A DNA stretch of 38,561 bases from a bacterium (GTDB lineage: Bacteria > Armatimonadota > Chthonomonadetes > Chthonomonadales > JAMCWF01). Shown one piece after another: positions 34,488 to 38,561 of the stretch (the first letter of the stretch is position 1; each line of letters starts with the position of its first letter). The notes beneath the pieces were generated by a model that saw only the letters and a program-made list of their open reading frames with translations, ran no database searches and was not told the origin of the DNA. A program made the position numbers and the translations under genes. The DNA is taken from assembly GCA_021842405.1 (NCBI GenBank), contig JAKBZR010000023.1, positions 1-38,561 of the forward strand, given 5' to 3'.

Positions 34488-34535
34488 AAAAAGGGCGAGG
34501 CACCGACAACTTCATTCATCCCGATGCTTCGCCCT
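34488..34535 (-). terminator. Rho-independent terminator of hppA
   Basis: Minus strand: AGGGCGAAGCA ... TGCCTCGCCCT then TTTT, a stem of 11 with one mismatch and a long loop of about 22, eight bases behind the hppA stop (34544). T run follows directly. Confidence 0.75.
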
Positions 34536-34543
34536 GTAAACAA

Positions 34544-37027
34544 TCAGCGTAGAACTTTCGCTTTTTCCGGCTCTTCCGTTACCGGTTGATCCACAATGGA
34601 GCCGCGTTTGCTGAAGGAGACTGCAATGGCCAGTGCAACCACGCACAGCACCACGACGGCCGTCCGCGTCGCAACCGATATGTTCGGATTGATGATGACC
34701 GGCGCAATCAGCACGCCGACCAGATTCATCACTTTGATGAGCGGGTTGAGCGCCGGGCCGGCCGTATCTTTGAACGGGTCACCGACCGTATCACAAACCA
34801 CGGCTGCTTTATGGTTCTCGGTGCCTTTACCACCGAAGAGGCCATCCTCGATCTTCTTTTTGGCGTTATCCCAAGCGCCGCCGGAGTTGGCCAGCAGCAC
34901 CGCCATCAATTGGCCGCTTACGATCGCGCCAGCCAAGTAACCACCGAGCGCGGCGGCGCCCTTTTCCGGATCCGAGTAACCCAGCCCAAATCCGACCAAA
35001 ATGGGGAGGGCGATGGCCAGGATACCGGGACCCAACAGCTCTTTTTGAGCGGCCGCGGTAACAATCGCGACGCACTGAGCATAGTCGGGCTTGGAGGTGC
35101 CAGCCATAATGCCGGGATCGTTTTTGAACTGTCTCCGAACCTCTTCAATTAGAAATACGGCCGCTCGGCCCACCGCATTAATGGCAAAGGCGGAAAACAG
35201 GTAAGGGGCGGCGCCGCCGATCAACAGGCCGATAAATACTTCCGGCACATCCAGCCGGATACCGATATTCAACAAACCGGCATCGGCCATAAAGGATCGG
35301 AACAGCGCCACGGCTGCAATAACGGCCGTGGCAATGGCGAAACCTTTCGTCAGCGCTTTGGTGGTGTTGCCGACTGCATCAAGCCGGCCGACGATCCTAT
35401 TTCCCGGCAGCGCGCCCGATCGAAACTCTGGATTTTTAGCGTCTTCTTCCAGCACGCCCGACATCTCGAAGATGCCGTTCGCGTTATCGGTGATCGGACC
35501 GAAAGTATCCATTGCCAGGATATAGCCGGTGGTGGTCAAAAGCCCGAGGCCGGCCATCGCGATACCATAGGCGGCCAGCAGCGGATTGCCCTCGAAGATC
35601 ATCAGCGACGCGAACAGGGTCAAACAGATCGCGCAGACAGCCCAGACCGAGCTTTCTAGCCCGCTGGCGAACCCCTGAATGATCATCGTTGCCGGACCAG
35701 TCTTCGATGCGTAAGCGATCTCGGTAACCGGCTTCTTTTCCGTCGAGGTGAAGTATTCGGTTAGCTTACCGATGATCAGCGCCAGCACGATTCCGGAGAG
35801 CGTGGTGAGGAAGAAGGGAACCCAACTGTAGGAATGACCGCTTACGGTTACTCCACCTTTGAAGAACCACCAGGCGCCAAAGCCGAACAGAAGGGTTGCT
35901 ACTGCGGCCGATGTCCAAAAGCCGTAATTGATGGGTTGCATGGCATCCAGGTTTTCGCGATCGGCGCCGCGGACCGCGAAAACGCCGATGATGGAAGCGA
36001 CGACGCCTACCGCCCGGACGATGAGCGGGAACATGACCAATTTTAACACATCCGGCCCGCCAACAGCGGCACCCAAGATGATGGCGGCGACCAGCGTCAC
36101 CTCGTAACTCTCGAATACATCGGCGGCCATACCGGCGCAGTCGCCGACGTTATCGCCCACGTTGTCGGCGATGGTGGCGGGGTTGCGAGGATCGTCTTCG
36201 GGAATGCCGGCCTCAACTTTGCCAACTAAGTCAGCGCCCACGTCAGCGGCTTTGGTGTAGATGCCGCCGCCGACCCGCATAAAGAGCGCCGCCAGCGATC
36301 CACCGAATCCAAAGCCGACCAGAACCAGCATCGCCTTGTTGGTGAAGATCAAAAATATCAGGCAGGCCCCGAGCAGTCCTAGACCGACCGTCATCATGCC
36401 GGAGACAGCGCCCGCTTGGAAGGCGGTTTCAATTGCACCCTTTAATGTGGTGCGGGCTTGGTTAGCGGTTCGCTGGTTTCCTTTGACCGCCATTCCCATC
36501 CCGACGTAGCCGGCGGTGTAGGAAGCCGCCACGCCAAGCAGAAAGGCGAGCGCTACTCCGATCGGCAGTCGGACATCCTGTGCGTAGCCGGATTGTCCTC
36601 GAAACATGAAGAACAGGCCGATACCGATTAGCAGGACCAGCGGCAGCATGGTTTTAACCTGCTGCCGCAGATAGGCATAGGCTCCGTCTCGAATTGCCTG
36701 TCCTACCTCTTGCATCCGTTCGGTGCCCGGACTTTGAGCTGTTATTTTAGCCTTCCAATAGAGCCCCGCTAATACCGACAGCGCCCCAAACGCGGCGGCG
36801 ATGTAGATCACCACCATTTCAGGGTGCTGGAAAGGTGGAAGCTGAATCGCTTCCGATGCGCAGGCATTGCCTTGCGAGACGAAAAACGCGAACGAGCTTA
36901 CGAGCAGCACCGGCATCCATTTCAGCCAAATTGGTGTGCCCGATAGGGGAGAGGTTGTCTTTTGGGGAAGCTTAGTAGAAACTCTTTTGAGATCTCTCCG
37001 CGACAACCTGTTTATGTAATACGGCAT
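34544..37027 (-). CDS. hppA: K+-independent H+-translocating membrane pyrophosphatase
   Basis: 827 residues from ATG 37027, with AAGGAGG 13 bases upstream. The frame opens to 37102, but the promoter at 37073-37102 puts transcription start just before or at ATG 37063, so the shorter start is preferred. It couples hydrolysis of pyrophosphate to proton pumping. The substrate-binding motifs GGGIYTKAADVGADLVGKVE, EDDPRNPATIADNVGDNVGD and CAGMAADVFESYEV are intact, and about 16 helices follow. The sequence GNTTKALTKGFAI has Lys where K+-dependent enzymes have Ala, so the K+-independent, proton-pumping class. The first 60 residues hold an extra hydrophobic signal-like helix (WMPVLLVSSFAFFVSQG), longer than common. 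Terminator at 34488-34535. Confidence 0.96.
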   Translation of the reverse strand: MPYYINRLSRRDLKRVSTKLPQKTTSPLSGTPIWLKWMPVLLVSSFAFFVSQGNACASEAIQLPPFQHPEMVVIYIAAAFGALSVLAGLYWKAKITAQSPGTERMQEVGQAIRDGAYAYLRQQVKTMLPLVLLIGIGLFFMFRGQSGYAQDVRLPIGVALAFLLGVAASYTAGYVGMGMAVKGNQRTANQARTTLKGAIETAFQAGAVSGMMTVGLGLLGACLIFLIFTNKAMLVLVGFGFGGSLAALFMRVGGGIYTKAADVGADLVGKVEAGIPEDDPRNPATIADNVGDNVGDCAGMAADVFESYEVTLVAAIILGAAVGGPDVLKLVMFPLIVRAVGVVASIIGVFAVRGADRENLDAMQPINYGFWTSAAVATLLFGFGAWWFFKGGVTVSGHSYSWVPFFLTTLSGIVLALIIGKLTEYFTSTEKKPVTEIAYASKTGPATMIIQGFASGLESSVWAVCAICLTLFASLMIFEGNPLLAAYGIAMAGLGLLTTTGYILAMDTFGPITDNANGIFEMSGVLEEDAKNPEFRSGALPGNRIVGRLDAVGNTTKALTKGFAIATAVIAAVALFRSFMADAGLLNIGIRLDVPEVFIGLLIGGAAPYLFSAFAINAVGRAAVFLIEEVRRQFKNDPGIMAGTSKPDYAQCVAIVTAAAQKELLGPGILAIALPILVGFGLGYSDPEKGAAALGGYLAGAIVSGQLMAVLLANSGGAWDNAKKKIEDGLFGGKGTENHKAAVVCDTVGDPFKDTAGPALNPLIKVMNLVGVLIAPVIINPNISVATRTAVVVLCVVALAIAVSFSKRGSIVDQPVTEEPEKAKVLR

Positions 37028-37072
37028 TCTGGCTGCAAATCCTCCTTGCCGAATTTGGCTCAACATGGTTTC

Positions 37073-37102
37073 ATTATAGGCGATGATTGCGAGAGGTGTC
37101 AA
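37073..37102 (-). promoter_or_regulatory. Consensus sigma70-type promoter of hppA
   Basis: Read on the minus strand: TTGACA (37102-37097), 18 bp, TATAAT (37078-37073); both boxes are perfect. Transcription would start near 37066, giving a leader of about 40 bases to ATG 37027 with its AAGGAGG. Confidence 0.88.
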
Positions 37103-37446
37103 GGTAACCGGCTATTATCTGTGAATTGTTACACGATTAGAATTGGATTATGTAATCCTCATTCTCTTCCCTAGCTATTAACAGGGACGTAATATATTTG
37201 ACATAATCTCCCATTGTACTTAAAGGGTTACTTGAAATGAGATTCCATCTCATGCTGATTGAAGGGTGTACCCCCATCCTGACCTTCCCACTCGGAGGGG
37301 GAAGATTTCCCCTTTACAAACTGGGAGAGGGGTGAGGATCTTCCACCTGAATGATCCAGAGAACATAATCCATTCAAAATACCCAATACATTGCGTCTGC
37401 TTTAATAATTATCGGTTATCTCAGAAAAATAATCCATAAAACAGAT
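37103..37446. other. Intergenic region with short palindromes and a decayed repeat element
   Basis: No gene seen. Two perfect short inverted repeats: GGATTA TG TAATCC at 37145-37158 and ATGAGAT TCC ATCTCAT at 37237-37253, either of which could be an operator or RNA hairpin. From about 37264 to 37376 is a decayed relative of the GTTCAG elements: CCCCATCCTGACCTTCCC, GGGAGAGGGGTGAGGATC and a right end AATGATCCAGAGAACATAAT, compare AATTACCCAGAGAACTGAAC. Convincing arms are missing. Confidence 0.5.
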
Positions 37447-38469
37447 TCAAGCTGTTTCCGTATCCTCTGCTGCTTCGTGTTCGAAGCCTTTTGCTTTGTA
37501 AATCCAGATCGAAATCACCCAGGTTAGGAGCAAGATCGCCACGATCTCATATCCGATCCCGCCGATGTCGAGATTTTGAACCCCTCTTCCCAAATGACCA
37601 TTCCAGGTGAACCAGTGACCCAGCACTTGCAGCCACTCGACCGTTCCGATCAACAAGGCGACCATCACCGACATGGTGGTAATGGTCAAGTTATAATAGA
37701 TCTTGCGCACCGGACGTTGAAAGGCCCAATCATAGGCGAGCGTCATCAGGACGCCGTCGGTGGTATCTACCAGTGTCATTCCGGCTGCGAATAAAAGCGG
37801 CAGCACCAGTATCTCGACCGCGGGTAGGCTTTTTGCGCCGACTGAGGCCGACATACCTAGCAGAACAACTTCGCTGGCAGTGTCGAATCCCAAGCCGAAG
37901 AGCACACCGATCGGATACATCTGCCAGCTACGATGAATCAACCGATTTAGGGGGCCGATAATTCGGTTCATCAGTCCGCGTTGCTGCAGCAGCTCCTCCA
38001 GATTTTCCGGGCTCGTCTGCTCGTCAGATTGCCGACGAACTTGTTTGAAAAGATGAAAAAGATCTCGTAAGATAACCAGGTTAAGGACGGCGATGAGATA
38101 AAGAAAGAAGGCCGAGACGACGGTGCCCAGTATGCCCCCCAGGCGTTCAAGCGATGGGATATGCGTCGCCACAAAATGGGAGGAGACAGCCAGCACGATG
38201 ACGAGCAGGGCGACGACGGTGGAATGCCCTAGCGCGAAGAACCAACCGACCGATACCGGTTTTTGCCCTTCATTCATCAGTTTCCGGGTCGTATTATCAA
38301 TCGCTGCGATATGATCCGCATCGAGCGCATGGCGAAGCCCTAACACATAAGCGAGAATTCCCATTGAAAAGAGGATTGGATGAGAGTTCGATGCCAGCCA
38401 CCACCATACCCACCCTGCTGCAGTAATGGTGAAGATGGTTAGGTAGAGCAGTATCAGATGCTTTCTCAT
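37447..38469 (-). CDS. NiCoT family nickel/cobalt permease (HoxN/NixA type)
   Basis: 340 residues from ATG 38469, with GGAGG seven bases upstream. About eight membrane helices. The family signature in helix II, LGLRHALDADHIAAIDNTTR, contains the H-x4-DH metal-binding set. FALGHSTVVALLVI and LGFDTASEVVLLG are the next conserved segments, and a cytoplasmic loop at about 135-165 (KQVRRQSDEQTSPENLEELL) follows. It takes up Ni2+ or Co2+ driven by the membrane potential; the metal cannot be told. No hydrogenase, urease or cobalamin genes lie within the window. The upstream 92 bases show no clear NikR box or riboswitch. Confidence 0.93.
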   Translation of the reverse strand: MRKHLILLYLTIFTITAAGWVWWWLASNSHPILFSMGILAYVLGLRHALDADHIAAIDNTTRKLMNEGQKPVSVGWFFALGHSTVVALLVIVLAVSSHFVATHIPSLERLGGILGTVVSAFFLYLIAVLNLVILRDLFHLFKQVRRQSDEQTSPENLEELLQQRGLMNRIIGPLNRLIHRSWQMYPIGVLFGLGFDTASEVVLLGMSASVGAKSLPAVEILVLPLLFAAGMTLVDTTDGVLMTLAYDWAFQRPVRKIYYNLTITTMSVMVALLIGTVEWLQVLGHWFTWNGHLGRGVQNLDIGGIGYEIVAILLLTWVISIWIYKAKGFEHEAAEDTETA

Positions 38470-38561
38470 CCCAATTCCTCCAAAAAACGATTGGGTAATT
38501 CGATTATTTACAAATCAGACAAAACAATTGCCGGGTCATCCGCTTTTTACGCGCACTTTTT

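Noticed and set aside
1-38561. CRISPR array, integrase, transposase, rRNA or replication origin
   Set aside because: Searched by eye; no regularly spaced direct repeats with unique spacers and no such genes found.

Overview
The window looks like ordinary chromosome of a diderm bacterium with mid-range GC (I judge the low-to-mid 50s percent, not computed). Outer-membrane context is supported by a 1034-residue beta-barrel-type protein ending in a terminal Phe, by O-antigen-ligase-like and glycosyltransferase genes, and by several secreted proteins. The pairing of a CsaB-type pyruvyltransferase with a DUF5693 membrane protein, a PEGA-domain Ser/Thr kinase, a copper-amine-oxidase-like stalk domain and many TTG starts would fit Armatimonadota or a neighbouring lineage. 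That assignment is an inference from gene content, not a proven placement.

Layout. 1-1012 (+): end of a sulfide:quinone-oxidoreductase-like flavoprotein and a DsrE protein. 1010-1124: a palindromic element that carries the stop codons of both flanking convergent genes. 1122-7231 (-): an unknown membrane protein, then the proteostasis block tig-clpP-clpX, preceded by tRNA-Leu(UAG) and tRNA-Gly(GCC). 7353-7673: a nest of 121-136 bp inverted-repeat elements. 7802-11307 (+): ndk, then an HDOD-CheB-CheR signalling cluster. 11322-13121 (-): a long-chain acyl-CoA synthetase. 13383-15026 (+): a secreted repeat protein. 15108-16841 (-): a PEGA Ser/Thr kinase. 17156-19627 (+): a GC-rich two-gene islet encoding a transglutaminase-fold secreted protein and a stalk-domain protein. 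19826-26868 (-): an operon of rhomboid, DUF5693, csaB and a beta-barrel protein. 26972-31879 (+): tRNA-Glu, tRNA-Leu(GAG), a HAD phosphatase, two GT2 glycosyltransferases and an O-antigen-ligase/TPR protein. 31921-38469 (-): dut, a GAF/PAS histidine kinase, an H+-pumping pyrophosphatase and a NiCoT-type metal permease.

The genes work in a few modules. Tig folds nascent chains and ClpXP degrades substrates. CheB and CheR form a methylation pair without visible CheA, CheW or receptor. CsaB, DUF5693 and the barrel protein, and separately the GT2/ligase genes, point to envelope polysaccharide assembly. Seven sigma70-type promoters were found by eye, most with a TTGAC(A/C/G) -35 box and 17-18 bp spacing; two of them decide translation starts.

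The most unusual features are two families of MITE-like or REP-like palindromic elements. One supplies the stop codons of both neighbouring genes. The other has two copies about 95% identical 25 kb apart, one bounded by an exact 8-bp direct repeat. Also notable are the GC-rich islet between element ends and an 18-bp in-frame duplication in cheB. No CRISPR array, transposase, integrase or rRNA was seen.
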